Shown piece by piece: positions 8,212 to 17,077 of a stretch of 64,000 nt of DNA. The position numbers and the translations under genes were made by a program. Position 1 is the stretch's first letter. The number at the start of each line of letters is the position of its first letter. Below the pieces are notes generated by a model. It saw only the letters and a list, made by a program, of their open reading frames with translations. It ran no database searches and was not told where the DNA came from. Source of the DNA: Parvibaculum sp. (lineage in GTDB: Bacteria > Pseudomonadota > Alphaproteobacteria > Parvibaculales > Parvibaculaceae); the NCBI GenBank assembly GCA_030649335.1, contig JAUSLL010000042.1, positions 25,350 through 89,349 on the forward strand, written 5' to 3'.

Positions 8212-9684
8212 TCAGGGTAGTGACCAAACCGCCTCAAGCCCAAGCACATTGCGCGCAATATCCTGCGCAAGTTCGCCGCCGCTGCGGGAATTGGTCAGGA
8301 TCACAACGCCTGAGCGACGCTCGGGATCCATCACCATCAGACTTTCAGACCCGAGCACTGAGCCGCGCATCCAGCGTGTCTCCGCCATCCCGTCGCGGCG
8401 CACGCCGGTGACAAGCGACCAAAAAAAAGGACCGCCTGCAGGTACGGAATCAGCATAAAGCCTTTCGCGCGTCGCGCGCGTCAGCGGCGGCCCGTCCATC
8501 AGCGCGATCATCAGACGCGCCATGTCAGGTGCTGTCGTGCGGAAAGACGTCGCCGCATTGGCCTGAGGCACCCCGCGCAACGCATCAAACTGCGCCACTG
8601 GTATCGACCATTTGAGAGCCGGCGAAAAACCACCAAGCGCAATTGCGCCTGCGAGCACGACAATGATCCACTCGCCGCCCGCGCCGCCGCGCGTGATGAT
8701 GCCATCGCGCGCGCGCGCCAGTCCCACGATGTAAAGGAGGTAATAGGCAAAACCCGCGAGCATGGCGATCACGGCGGCGCAGGCAAGCGCCACGCCGATG
8801 ATGAACACCGCCGATGCCAAACCAAACCCCCACCAGACAATCACCATCGCAAATGCTGTGCCGCCAACGACCGGCCACAAATAGTCGAGTGGTTCGAGGC
8901 AACGCTGAAAGGCAAAGCGCGACAGGGCCCAGAAAACAACAAGCAAACCGACGAGCGCTGCGAGAAACGGAACGTAGAAAACCGTCAGCAAAAACCCGAG
9001 CCGCACATAAGCCTGCGCTTCAAACGCTTGTGTCTCCGGTGTCAGCAAAAAGTGCGATTGCGTGAGCCCGAGCGGTCCGAAGACACGCGATTGCGCCACA
9101 ACATCAAGCGGCTCGCCGGTAAGTCGCTCAATCACATATTGGAGATAGATAAATCCAACGCCGGAGCGTCCAAAGCGGCTGCCGGGATCAAAGCCGGTGC
9201 GGCGCGATGGATGCGCCACATTATTGCCGAGACCCGATGTCTGCGTCAGCACATGACGGAGCGTCACTTGCGCATTGTCATCACGGTCGGTGAGCCAGGG
9301 TGTGTCGAGATCGCGCGACAGAGGTGCATCGAGAAACATCAGCTTATCGTCAACGAGCGAAAGCGCGGCCAATGCCTCAACGGTTTGCCCCAACTCACCC
9401 GCCTGAAACAGCGTATCCGGCGTCACCGGCCCCTCGTCGCCCTTGTCCGCCTTGCCGAAAGTGCCTGCGTAAACAATCGCTCCCTTTTCGACAATCGCCA
9501 CCGCCACGCCGGGCACATCAAATTGTTTCATCCGGTCGGGCACAAATATACCGAGCGCGCGTGCCATCTCATCTTGCGGCCAGCCGAGCATGCCGCCTGC
9601 CGCGCGCGGATCATCCGCATACGCGGCCTGCGGCAGCACAAGCACAGTCAGCAGCAAAAACGCCTGAAGCCCCCCTGCCCGCAT
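8212..9684 (-). CDS. Membrane-embedded beta-lactamase-fold protein, catalytic motifs degenerate
   Basis: A 490-residue exported protein of the serine beta-lactamase/esterase (class C-like) superfamily. A signal peptide ends near AYA-DD (residue 24). The fold is split: the first part runs to about residue 225, four hydrophobic segments follow (about 229-252, 268-290, 291-315, 338-356), and the fold resumes with FRTTAPDMARLMIALMDG at 381-398. The SxxK tetrad reads ELGQ (97-100) after FQAG; the YxN position reads RSG (173-175); the HxG region reads MRGSVLG. All three motifs are lost, so hydrolysis is unlikely. GTG at 9723 is an alternative start. No clear operon partner. Confidence 0.8.
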   Translation of the reverse strand: MRAGGLQAFLLLTVLVLPQAAYADDPRAAGGMLGWPQDEMARALGIFVPDRMKQFDVPGVAVAIVEKGAIVYAGTFGKADKGDEGPVTPDTLFQAGELGQTVEALAALSLVDDKLMFLDAPLSRDLDTPWLTDRDDNAQVTLRHVLTQTSGLGNNVAHPSRRTGFDPGSRFGRSGVGFIYLQYVIERLTGEPLDVVAQSRVFGPLGLTQSHFLLTPETQAFEAQAYVRLGFLLTVFYVPFLAALVGLLVVFWALSRFAFQRCLEPLDYLWPVVGGTAFAMVIVWWGFGLASAVFIIGVALACAAVIAMLAGFAYYLLYIVGLARARDGIITRGGAGGEWIIVVLAGAIALGGFSPALKWSIPVAQFDALRGVPQANAATSFRTTAPDMARLMIALMDGPPLTRATRERLYADSVPAGGPFFWSLVTGVRRDGMAETRWMRGSVLGSESLMVMDPERRSGVVILTNSRSGGELAQDIARNVLGLEAVWSLP

Positions 9685-9910
9685 TTGACGAGCAAGAGCC
9701 CGGGTGATTAATTTGACGTGCACATGCTCACAGGAGAGTTGATGTCTGCCTTTGGAGAAAAGACGCGAGCCTGATCGAACCGATGTTCGGCAGATGTCTC
9801 GCAAGTAGCTGCAGGCTTTGGCGCCTGCTTCAGCGAACAGCCTAGCGCGTTCGCCTGAAGCTTTATGCGCAGCCCGCGTTCTGCGACTTTTCTCCAAGGC
9901 TATATTTCTC

Positions 9911-10168
9911 ATGAACGTCTCAAAGTTCGAGCAGCGCGTGCTTCACGCTCTCGCTCAAGGTGCGTCTATCCGTGTCGAAAAAGATGATAAAGGAAAGATT
10001 CAATCCGTCATATGCGTGACGCGCGAAGGCTGGGTTTTATCTGACTGCACACTCAGCACATTCAGAAGTCTCAAGCGCCGCCGCATGATCGGCTCACGAC
10101 TGAGCAGTCCGTACCGGATCACGCGTGAAGGGTTGATAGCGGTGCGGGCGCAGCTGGACAATCGTTAG
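9911..10168 (+). CDS. YjhX family protein (putative toxin, UPF0386)
   Basis: An 85-residue protein matching the YjhX family end to end: [20 protein letters not shown], a central [20 protein letters not shown] and the terminal RAQLDNR. E. coli YjhX has been listed as a toxin paired with the acetyltransferase-like YjhQ. No acetyltransferase gene is adjacent here, so it is an orphan. The ATG at 9911 is chosen because family proteins begin exactly here; the frame is open further upstream. It converges with the aldo/keto reductase, one base apart. A small DNA-binding or housekeeping role remains possible. Confidence 0.85.
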   Translation: MNVSKFEQRVLHALAQGASIRVEKDDKGKIQSVICVTREGWVLSDCTLSTFRSLKRRRMIGSRLSSPYRITREGLIAVRAQLDNR

Positions 10169-10169
10169 C

Positions 10170-11180
10170 TCAAATCGGTGCATCGAGTGGAATGCGGGGC
10201 GCCTGACGACGCAGCCCCAAAGCCTCGATGCGCTGATAGACCTCTTGATCCATCGGACCAAGGGCCTCGGCCTCCAGCGCCATTTTCAGTTCGGCGCGGT
10301 TTTTGACGCCCAGCACCAGCGTATCAACACCGTCAATGGCGAGCGCATAGCCATGCGCCAGTTCTGCCGGATCGCGGCCAAGCTCTTTGGCAAGGGCACG
10401 GAAAGGAGCCGCTCTGGCAAAATCCTGTGCTTCGGGATCAGTGCTCTTAAGGGGCCGGTCGAGCGCAGCGGTAAGTGCACCGGCCTGAACCGCACGAATG
10501 CCCATGACGCCCACATCATTGTTGACCGCCGTGCGGATGATGTTGCGCGCCTCCGTGGGCTCTTCATAGCGGCGCATATTGCCCGCACTGTCGAGCAAAT
10601 TGGTGATGGCCTGCACAACGGCGGGCTTGGGCTCACCACGCAAGGCTTCCATGATCGAGCGTGGCAGGCCAGTGCCCGTGATGCCCCATGCCCCGATAAG
10701 GCCCTTGGCTTTCAGCGCCTCAAGGGCCGGCACAATCTCGCCTTCATAGACCGACCACGGCACGGCGCCGTAAGTGTGATAGGCGACATCATCCGTATAG
10801 GAATAATCATCAGGATGAATGTTAGAATGCAGGAAAAAAATATCGGCTTGCTCGCGCTTCAGCGTTTTAAGACTTGCCACAACAGAAGCCTCAAGCCTGC
10901 CCGCCACATCTTTGAAATGACGCGAGCCCAACATATTCTTGGTCGTAACGCGCACGCCGTCCGGCCACTTGCCGTCAAACGCCTCGCCGACCACGCTTTC
11001 AGCTTCACCGCGTCCATAGAGCGGCGCGAGATCCAAAAGCGTAATGCCGCTTTCAACCGCAAACCGGACGGTTGCAATTGCTTCGTCACGTGTTGTCTCG
11101 CCCCAGACCTGACCCAAGCCGCCGCCGCCGAGTGTCAGGGCGCTCACAGGCCAGAGTTTTCCGAGCTGACGCATCTGCAT
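10170..11180 (-). CDS. Aldo/keto reductase
   Basis: A 336-residue NADPH-dependent (beta/alpha)8-barrel oxidoreductase. The catalytic tetrad is complete: Asp50 and Tyr55 in LLDLAPLYGRGEAE, Lys81 in VTTKN and His118 in IFFLHSN. The sequence resembles the AKR group that includes L-fucose/D-threo-aldose dehydrogenases, but the substrate cannot be set. AAGGA lies 9 bases before the first ATG, supporting this start over the second ATG six bases later. It follows folD by 12 bases on the same strand, so it may be the last gene of the yggT-DUF167-folD unit. Confidence 0.92.
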   Translation of the reverse strand: MQMRQLGKLWPVSALTLGGGGLGQVWGETTRDEAIATVRFAVESGITLLDLAPLYGRGEAESVVGEAFDGKWPDGVRVTTKNMLGSRHFKDVAGRLEASVVASLKTLKREQADIFFLHSNIHPDDYSYTDDVAYHTYGAVPWSVYEGEIVPALEALKAKGLIGAWGITGTGLPRSIMEALRGEPKPAVVQAITNLLDSAGNMRRYEEPTEARNIIRTAVNNDVGVMGIRAVQAGALTAALDRPLKSTDPEAQDFARAAPFRALAKELGRDPAELAHGYALAIDGVDTLVLGVKNRAELKMALEAEALGPMDQEVYQRIEALGLRRQAPRIPLDAPI

Positions 11181-11192
11181 GGGCGTGTTCCT

Positions 11193-12098
11193 TCAGGCGA
11201 TGGAAGCGGGCACAGCAACACCGTGCTGACGGCAGGCGGCAATGACGGCATTGCGCATGAGGCAGGCAACCGTCATCAGCCCGACGCCGCCCGGCACCGG
11301 TGTAATGGCACCAGCCACTTTAAGCGCGGCGGTGAAATCAACATCGCCCACCAGCCGCGTCTTACCTTCGCCCTTCTCGGGCGCGGGCACACGGTTGATG
11401 CCGACGTCGATGACAATGGCACCGGGTTTGATCCACTCGGCTTTCACCATCATCGGTCGCCCGACCGCCGCCACCAGAATATCGGCGCTACGGGCAATAG
11501 CGGGGAGATCTGCCGAACGACTATGGGCAATCGTCACGGTGCAGTTCTCGCGCAACAAAAGCTGCGCCACCGGTTTGCCGACGAGATTGGAACGCCCGAT
11601 GATGACGGCGTGTTTACCGGCGAGCTTGCCGCCGCTCGCGTGCCTGGCCATCAGCAGACATCCTTCAGGTGTCGCGGGCACCATAGCGGGCAAGCCGCTT
11701 GTAAGCCGTCCGGCGTTGAGCGGATGTAAGCCATCGGCATCTTTCACCGGATCAATGGCGTCGATCACCGCCTGTTGCGAAATCTGGTCAGGCACGGGAA
11801 ATTGCACGAGGAAGCCATGGATCGCAGGGTTGGCGTTCAGCTCCGCGACTTTGGCCAGCACTTCGGCCTCGCTCGATGTTGCGGGCATCTTGTATTCGAA
11901 TGAATTCATACCGGCTTCAATCGTCGCCTTGTGCTTGTTGCGCACATAGACTTCGCTCGCCGGATCATTGCCGACCAGCACAACACCGAGACCGGGGGTG
12001 AGCCCGTGTGCAGCTTTCAGTTCTGCCACAGCTGCCGCCACGCGGGCCTTGAGTTCAGGTGCCAGCACCTTGCCGTCGATGAGTTGCGCGTCAGCCAT
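11193..12098 (-). CDS. folD: Bifunctional methylenetetrahydrofolate dehydrogenase/cyclohydrolase
   Basis: A 301-residue cytosolic enzyme of one-carbon metabolism that interconverts 5,10-methylene-, methenyl- and 10-formyl-THF. The catalytic lysine lies in [13 protein letters not shown], followed by [10 protein letters not shown], the Rossmann motif [14 protein letters not shown] and the C-terminal [12 protein letters not shown]. The ATG at 12098 is one base past the TAA of the DUF167 gene and has GAGGAATA before it; the upstream ATG-like extension lies inside DUF167. Confidence 0.96.
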   Translation of the reverse strand: MADAQLIDGKVLAPELKARVAAAVAELKAAHGLTPGLGVVLVGNDPASEVYVRNKHKATIEAGMNSFEYKMPATSSEAEVLAKVAELNANPAIHGFLVQFPVPDQISQQAVIDAIDPVKDADGLHPLNAGRLTSGLPAMVPATPEGCLLMARHASGGKLAGKHAVIIGRSNLVGKPVAQLLLRENCTVTIAHSRSADLPAIARSADILVAAVGRPMMVKAEWIKPGAIVIDVGINRVPAPEKGEGKTRLVGDVDFTAALKVAGAITPVPGGVGLMTVACLMRNAVIAACRQHGVAVPASIA

Positions 12099-12099
12099 A

Positions 12100-12405
12100 T
12101 TATTCCTCGTTATCAGGCGCAAAGAGCGGCGCGAGCACCGCCATCAATTGATCGGGATCACCGGCAATGGAAATGGTTTTGTTGCGCTCGCTCGCACCCG
12201 AACGAATGGCAAAACCCGATTTCGGCAATCCCCATGATTTTGCCAGAAGCTTGATGACCGCGTCATTGGCTTTGCCCTTGTCCGGCACCTCGCGCACATA
12301 GACCCTCAGAAACCGGCGGCCGGCAGCATCTTCACCGATGTCACCGATGCGCGCCGTCGCCGATTTCGGCGTCACGCGCAATTGCAGCGTAACGCCTGAT
12401 GTCAT
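12100..12405 (-). CDS. DUF167 family protein (YggU-like)
   Basis: A 101-residue small basic protein of the DUF167/UPF0235 family: [15 protein letters not shown] near the N-terminus, [20 protein letters not shown] in the middle and [14 protein letters not shown] late. The function is unknown. It sits between yggT and folD, a placement common in Proteobacteria. The ATG at 12405 is preferred; a TTG four codons upstream is possible. The stop and the folD start are one base apart. Confidence 0.88.
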   Translation of the reverse strand: MTSGVTLQLRVTPKSATARIGDIGEDAAGRRFLRVYVREVPDKGKANDAVIKLLAKSWGLPKSGFAIRSGASERNKTISIAGDPDQLMAVLAPLFAPDNEE

Positions 12406-12429
12406 TGTCTTCAGCAATTCTGCGAAGGC

Positions 12430-12726
12430 TTACATTCCCATCGTCAGCGACAGATAGATTTGCAAAAGCAGTTGCGGCACGTAGAACAGCGCCAGCAGCA
12501 GCACCAGCGGCGACAGATCAATGCCGCCAAGATTGGGCATATAACGCCGGATCGGCGCCAGCGCAGGTTCGGTGAGACGGTAAGTGACATCAACCACGGT
12601 GTAGATAAAGCGGTTCTGCGTGTTGACCACATTGAAGGCGATCAAAAAGCTCAAAACCGCACTGGTGATGACGACATAGGAGTAGAGCCTGCAGACGGTG
12701 AAGAGTAGGTCAAAGAGAACGGACAT
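12430..12726 (-). CDS. YggT family integral membrane protein
   Basis: A 98-residue protein with two membrane spans (about residues 10-33 and 72-94) separated by the conserved RLTEPALAPIRRYMPNLGGIDLSPLV loop region that defines the family. YggT proteins have been linked to osmotic or cation homeostasis; the mechanism is unclear. The start at 12726 has AGGGG five bases upstream; the longer frame to 12810 would add an unlikely N-terminus. First gene of the yggT-DUF167-folD-(AKR) minus-strand series. Confidence 0.9.
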   Translation of the reverse strand: MSVLFDLLFTVCRLYSYVVITSAVLSFLIAFNVVNTQNRFIYTVVDVTYRLTEPALAPIRRYMPNLGGIDLSPLVLLLALFYVPQLLLQIYLSLTMGM

Positions 12727-12897
12727 AGGCCCCTGCACAGTGAGCCGACCTTGGTCGGTCTTGAAGGCGGGGCGCGGAAGGCCCCCGTCAGGCCACAGAT
12801 GTAAAGCCACGCGCCTGCCGGTTCAAGCGCGGCTTTGCTCCGTTTCCGGATGCACTGCCGCGCCTTCCGAATTTGTCGGACCTCCCCGCCTCCTCAC

Positions 12898-12926
12898 TTG
12901 ACACCAAGCGCGTGCCGACCTAAAGA
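12898..12926 (+). promoter_or_regulatory. Promoter of tRNA-Ala
   Basis: Consensus TTGACA (12898-12903), exactly 17 bases of spacer, and TAAAGA (12921-12926), ending 13 bases before the mature tRNA 5' end. One of the best sigma70-type matches in the window. Confidence 0.75.
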
Positions 12927-12931
12927 ACCGG

Positions 12932-13033
12932 ACCACTCCGGGGCCGTAGCTCAGTTGGGAGAGCGCCTCGTTCGCAATGAGGAGGTCAGCGGTTCGATCC
13001 CGCTCGGCTCCACCATTCCCGGAGTGGTTTTTT
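12932..13033 (+). terminator. Inverted repeat bracketing tRNA-Ala, right arm followed by T6
   Basis: ACCACTCCGGG (12932-12942) and CCCGGAGTGGT (13018-13028) are exact complements, followed by TTTTTT (13028-13033). The left arm covers the promoter-proximal leader plus the first three bases of the tRNA. Pairing would loop out the whole tRNA and could act in termination or as a processing stem. Confidence 0.45.
12940..13015 (+). tRNA. tRNA-Ala (anticodon CGC)
   Basis: A 76-base cloverleaf with encoded CCA. The acceptor stem GGGGCCG/CGGCTCC has one G-U pair; the D-loop is TCAGTTGGGAGA; the anticodon stem CCTCG/TGAGG encloses loop TTCGCAA (anticodon CGC); the T-arm contains GGTTCGATCC. It is flanked by an inverted repeat described separately. 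Confidence 0.95.
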
Positions 13034-13052
13034 CAGAGAAATATGATGTAAA

Positions 13053-14543
13053 TCAATGACTTGGCGTAAAAGCTGATGTCGTTGACACAGGCTCCGTGCG
13101 AGGTGCAAGCGACAGCGCGGGAGCTTCTGCGCGTGTCGTGGCAAAGCCCGTCGCTGTGCCCGGCATCGGGCCGGGAAGGCGGCCGGTCGCCATCCGCGCC
13201 GCACCACCGGTCGCATCATCAGACGCGACAGTGGCCACCGCATCGCCCGCCGTCCAGCGGATACGCCAGATCACATTGGCCACATCGTCTGAAACGAGGA
13301 GCGATCCGTCACGGGCACGCGCAAGCCAGACAGGACGGCCCCAGAGGCCACCCTTGGCACCGGTAGGTCCGCCGCCAAAGCCTGCGACAATGGTTTCATA
13401 AGCCCCGTCGGGCCTGCCCTCGCGGAACCGCAGCCGGACAATGGCGCTGGCACTGGCACCTTCCGTGCGCGTGCCGTGCAGAGCGACGAGCGCATCACCG
13501 TTCCATTCGGGTGGCAGACCTGCAGCGATCTCCTCCTCGTCAGCCTCATCCGTCACCGGCGTCACAAACAATAGTCCGGACGGGCCTGAATGGGGCTGGA
13601 ACAACACATCAGGCGCAAGGCTTGTGGCCACAAGATCAGGACGCAGCTCACCGAATTGCGGATCGGCATGGGCCCCGATATAGGCGTAAGGATAGCCATA
13701 AAAGCCATGGGGTGTGAGACGCGTGAAATAATCCGGCACAAGTCCGGCGCCGAGACCGAAGCGTTCGTTCACGACGGCATATAAATCATCCGTACCGGGA
13801 TAAAAAGCCAGTCCCAAAGGATTACGCAAGCCCGAGGCATAGGTTGTCTGCGCATTACCATCAGCGCGGAACTGCTGAATAGTAGCGCGCGGATGGGGGT
13901 CTTCGCCGACATTGGTAGCACTGCCGATGGCGACAAAAAAATGTTCACCGTCAGGCGCAAAAACAATTTCGCGCGTGATATGGCCGCCGCCCGTACCGAG
14001 CGCGCCGGGTCGCGTCACAAGCGTGCGCGGCAGGGCCTTCATAGCCTCGCCGTCAAAGCCCACACGCCAGACCGCACGCCGGTCGGCGACATAAAGCGCA
14101 TCGCCCTGCACCACAAGTCCCGTCGGCTCGCGGAACCCGTCAGCGAAAATCACACGCATATCCGCCTTACCGTCGCCGTCGCTGTCCCGCAGCGCCAGCA
14201 CATTGCCCTCACGCGTCTGCGCTACATAGATAGTGCCGTCAGGCCCGACGCTCATCTCGCGCGGGTGACTGAGGCCAGCGGCAAAAATACCCGCAACAAA
14301 GCCGTCCGGCACACGCGGCAGCGCGCCGTCAGGGCGGACAACATTCGGTGCAGATTTGCCAACCGGCGGGTGGCTGTAAGGGGCAGGCAGAGATGAGGCT
14401 TTAAGTTCGAATCTGTGTCCGACGCCGCCCGTAGGGGCATCTGCTTCGGCAAGGGTCGCTGCCGCAACAAGGCCGAGCGCCAACCCGCCTGCCATGCAAA
14501 GCAGGGTGGCTATGCGAGCCGATGGGGGGGCCGATCTTGTCAT
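13053..14543 (-). CDS. PQQ-dependent sugar dehydrogenase-like protein (sorbosone dehydrogenase family)
   Basis: A 496-residue exported six-bladed beta-propeller of the glucose/sorbosone dehydrogenase family. The N-terminus has a signal segment (MAGGLALGLVAAATLAEADA). Propeller strands include LSHPREMSVGPDGTIYVAQ, FREPTGLVVQGDALYVADR, GLRNPLGLAFYPGTDDLYAV and SLLVSDDVANVIWRI. Related enzymes oxidise sugars or aldoses in the periplasm with PQQ; no PQQ-synthesis genes are in the window. The start at 14543 has GGGA six bases upstream and places the signal peptide at the N-terminus. It follows the amidotransferase gene on the same strand. Confidence 0.82.
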   Translation of the reverse strand: MTRSAPPSARIATLLCMAGGLALGLVAAATLAEADAPTGGVGHRFELKASSLPAPYSHPPVGKSAPNVVRPDGALPRVPDGFVAGIFAAGLSHPREMSVGPDGTIYVAQTREGNVLALRDSDGDGKADMRVIFADGFREPTGLVVQGDALYVADRRAVWRVGFDGEAMKALPRTLVTRPGALGTGGGHITREIVFAPDGEHFFVAIGSATNVGEDPHPRATIQQFRADGNAQTTYASGLRNPLGLAFYPGTDDLYAVVNERFGLGAGLVPDYFTRLTPHGFYGYPYAYIGAHADPQFGELRPDLVATSLAPDVLFQPHSGPSGLLFVTPVTDEADEEEIAAGLPPEWNGDALVALHGTRTEGASASAIVRLRFREGRPDGAYETIVAGFGGGPTGAKGGLWGRPVWLARARDGSLLVSDDVANVIWRIRWTAGDAVATVASDDATGGAARMATGRLPGPMPGTATGFATTRAEAPALSLAPRTEPVSTTSAFTPSH

Positions 14544-14623
14544 TTTCGTCCCGTGGCGTTTCTTAAGGGGGAGTCCGGCACGTTCAGCTCGAAATCCCCG
14601 TACACCGCCAGTTTCACAGACAA

Positions 14624-15358
14624 TCACGCCCGAATTGCGGCAGAGCCTGTGTCAGCACTTTGCGGCATCCAGCGGTCGAGGAAACGCGATAGCCATTGCC
14701 GCAGGCTCTGGTCGTGGGTGGCGCGGCCCTCGTGGTGCAGTTCTGCAGCCTGAGCGCCGGGCAACACCAGCCTGTGGCTCGCATGTTCAAGCCAGAGCTT
14801 CATCATCGGTGTGGTGAGTTCGGGATGAAACTGGATGCCATAGGCACAGTTTCCATAACGCATCGCCTGCACAGGGAAATCCTTCCCCTCCGCCAGCATG
14901 GTCGCACCGCGCGGCAGGTCAAAGCCTTCAACATGCCATTGATAGACATGCTGCGGATTGTCGAAGAGATCAGCCCCCGCCGCCGTCGGGCGGATTGGGA
15001 AATAGCCCACTTCGCAGCGCTTATCCTCGCGGCCATAAACGCGGGCGCCGAGGCTCTTGGCCAGCATCTGACCACCGAGGCAAATGCCGAAATAGGGCTT
15101 GTCGGAAGGGAGCGCGACATTGGAGATCCAGTTGATCTCGTCGCGAACGAAGGGCAGATCATCATTGACGCTCATCGGTCCGCCGAAAATGATCGTCCCG
15201 TCATGTTCGTCGAGGGTGGCAGGCAGCGGCTCACCCAGCGCATGGCGGCGTATATCGAGTTCATAGCCGCGCCGGATCAATTCCTGCCCCACACGTCCGG
15301 GGCTCGAATGGGCTTGGTGAAGAATGACCAGAATGCGGCGCGTAAAGCTCATTGTCAT
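14624..15358 (-). CDS. Glutamine amidotransferase class I domain protein
   Basis: A 244-residue stand-alone class I GATase resembling the glutaminase part of GMP synthase. The nucleophile is Cys93 in FGICLGGQ; the His-Glu pair lies in YGIQFHPE; FGGPMSVND gives the oxyanion region. Proteins of this type may deaminate glutamine for an unidentified acceptor. No synthetase partner is adjacent. The two closely spaced ATG codons (15358, 15352) cannot be separated by a clear ribosome-binding site. Confidence 0.87.
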   Translation of the reverse strand: MTMSFTRRILVILHQAHSSPGRVGQELIRRGYELDIRRHALGEPLPATLDEHDGTIIFGGPMSVNDDLPFVRDEINWISNVALPSDKPYFGICLGGQMLAKSLGARVYGREDKRCEVGYFPIRPTAAGADLFDNPQHVYQWHVEGFDLPRGATMLAEGKDFPVQAMRYGNCAYGIQFHPELTTPMMKLWLEHASHRLVLPGAQAAELHHEGRATHDQSLRQWLSRFLDRWMPQSADTGSAAIRA

Positions 15359-15493
15359 AGCGTGAACCCGGTTTGTCCCCTCACGTTAATCTGGGGGTGC
15401 AGGCCCCCGGCGCACAAGGACGCGGGGGCCACACCGGAACGATTATCTCACGCACGGCTTAAGAAAGTCTGGCCGTAAGGCAAGCGGGATCGG

Positions 15494-16264
15494 TTACATG
15501 GCGGAAATGCCGCCATCGAGCTTCAGCTCCGCGCCCGTCATGAATTTGGATTCGTCAGACGCCAGATAGAGCACCGCATAAGCAATGTCATCGGGATCGC
15601 CGATAATGCCGAGCGGCACCTGCTTGGCAAGCTTGCGCACCAACTCGCTTTTCTCCATGCCGCGCGTCATGCCGTCAAGGATCGGCGTGTCGATAAAGGT
15701 CGGATGGATCGAGTTCGAACGGATCCGGTAGCCGAGCTTGGCGCAATGCAGCGCCACTGATTTCGACAGCAGCCAGACCGCCGCCTTGGCAGCATTATAG
15801 GCGGCCATATTGTGACCGGCGATCAAGCCCGCGATGGATGACGTGTTGATGATCGAACCCGGCGCATGCGGCACCATATAGGGGATCGCATATTTGCAGC
15901 CGAGAAACACACTGTCGGCGTCCACCGCCATCACGCGCTTCCACGTTTCAAAATCCGTGTCCTCAACCGTCGTGCCGCCGCCGATGCCGGCATTGTTGAA
16001 GAGCACGTTGATGCCGCCCATCATCTTGTCGGCAGACGCCAGCGCCTCTTTCCATTGCGCTTCGCTCGTCACATCAAGCGCGACCGAAAAGCCCTGACCC
16101 GGATAAAGCGCGTTGATCTTATCGGCGACCGCCTTCGCGCCCTTCTCGTTGATGTCGGCGACCGTCACCAACGCGCCTTCTTTCGCCAGCATCAGCGCCG
16201 ATGCTTCGCCCAACCCTTGTGCGCCACCTGTCACAAAGGCTTTCTTGCCGCTCACGCGTCCCAT
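15494..16264 (-). CDS. SDR family oxidoreductase
   Basis: A 256-residue classical short-chain dehydrogenase. The NAD-binding TGGAQGLG is at about residues 12-19, NNAG near 90, the catalytic serine in INTSSIAG, and Tyr/Lys in YNAAKAA. Aspartate in VADINEKG after strand 2 favours NAD(H). It is the last gene of a five-gene minus-strand run (crotonase, acyl-CoA dehydrogenase, HsaA-like flavoprotein, crotonase, SDR) and starts one base after the preceding stop, which suggests 3-hydroxyacyl-CoA or a hydroxylated ring compound as substrate. Confidence 0.92.
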   Translation of the reverse strand: MGRVSGKKAFVTGGAQGLGEASALMLAKEGALVTVADINEKGAKAVADKINALYPGQGFSVALDVTSEAQWKEALASADKMMGGINVLFNNAGIGGGTTVEDTDFETWKRVMAVDADSVFLGCKYAIPYMVPHAPGSIINTSSIAGLIAGHNMAAYNAAKAAVWLLSKSVALHCAKLGYRIRSNSIHPTFIDTPILDGMTRGMEKSELVRKLAKQVPLGIIGDPDDIAYAVLYLASDESKFMTGAELKLDGGISAM

Positions 16265-16265
16265 A

Positions 16266-17057
16266 TCAATCTCCTGTGAATTTCGGTTTTCGTTTTTCGA
16301 GGAAGGCGCTCACCGCCTCCTGCTGATCTTTGGACGTGCCGGTGAGCGCGAACTGATCGCGGTCCATAAAAGTCACCGCCGGATTAAGCGCCTTGGCCGC
16401 CATATCAATTGACTGTTTCGACATCCGCACCGGCAGCGGCGGCAGGTCGGCAAATTTCTGAGCAAGCGCGCGGGCTTCCGTAAACGCTTCACCGTCGGCC
16501 ACCACATATTCCACAAGCCCCCAATCGAGAGCTTTCGGCGCGAATAGTTTTTCACCCAGAATGATAAAGAGCTTGGCGCGCGCAGGCCCCATCAGATTCG
16601 TGATACGCGGATTGGAATGCCAGCTCATATTCATGCCGAGCGGAATTTCCGGCAGACGAAAATAAGCGCTCGTCCCCGCCACACGAATATCGCAAGCCGC
16701 CGCCAGCGCCGAACCGCCACCGATACAAAATCCTTCGACCGCGCAAATCGTGATCTGCTCCAGCCGCTCCCAGGCATCGCACATATCGGGACCGACTTTC
16801 AGCGCATGCCGTCGCGCCATCAGTCCCTTTTTATTGCGCTCGACAAGGGCGGAGTCCGTGAGATCGGCACCGGCGGAAAAAAACTTATCCGCGCCGGTCA
16901 GCACAATGGCGCTTGTTTCCAGATCATCTTCAAAGGAGCGCGCCACCTCGGTAAGCTCGCGCATCACCGCATCAGACAGAGCGTTGAGCTTGTCGCCACG
17001 GTCAAACCGCACAACAGCGACGCGGCCCTGCTTTTCGATGGTTGTGAATTTACCCAT
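16266..17057 (-). CDS. Enoyl-CoA hydratase/isomerase family protein
   Basis: A 263-residue crotonase-fold protein acting on CoA esters. Oxyanion-hole segments FFSAGADL and CIGGGSALAAACDI are present. At the two usual acid/base sites, the first (Glu144 of rat hydratase) is alanine in GGGSALA, while the second is kept in FRLPEIPLG. That pattern is more typical of isomerases or other crotonase activities than of a standard hydratase. It is 20 bases downstream of the HsaA-like gene in the same operon. Confidence 0.87.
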   Translation of the reverse strand: MGKFTTIEKQGRVAVVRFDRGDKLNALSDAVMRELTEVARSFEDDLETSAIVLTGADKFFSAGADLTDSALVERNKKGLMARRHALKVGPDMCDAWERLEQITICAVEGFCIGGGSALAAACDIRVAGTSAYFRLPEIPLGMNMSWHSNPRITNLMGPARAKLFIILGEKLFAPKALDWGLVEYVVADGEAFTEARALAQKFADLPPLPVRMSKQSIDMAAKALNPAVTFMDRDQFALTGTSKDQQEAVSAFLEKRKPKFTGD

Positions 17058-17077
17058 GTGCCTCGTTCCCGCCGCTT

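Noticed and set aside
10245..11729. Plus-strand open frame of nearly 500 codons opposite the aldo/keto reductase and folD
   Set aside because: It is antisense to two genes with intact family motifs; its translation is Arg/His-rich and without recognisable domains, as expected for GC-rich antisense frames.
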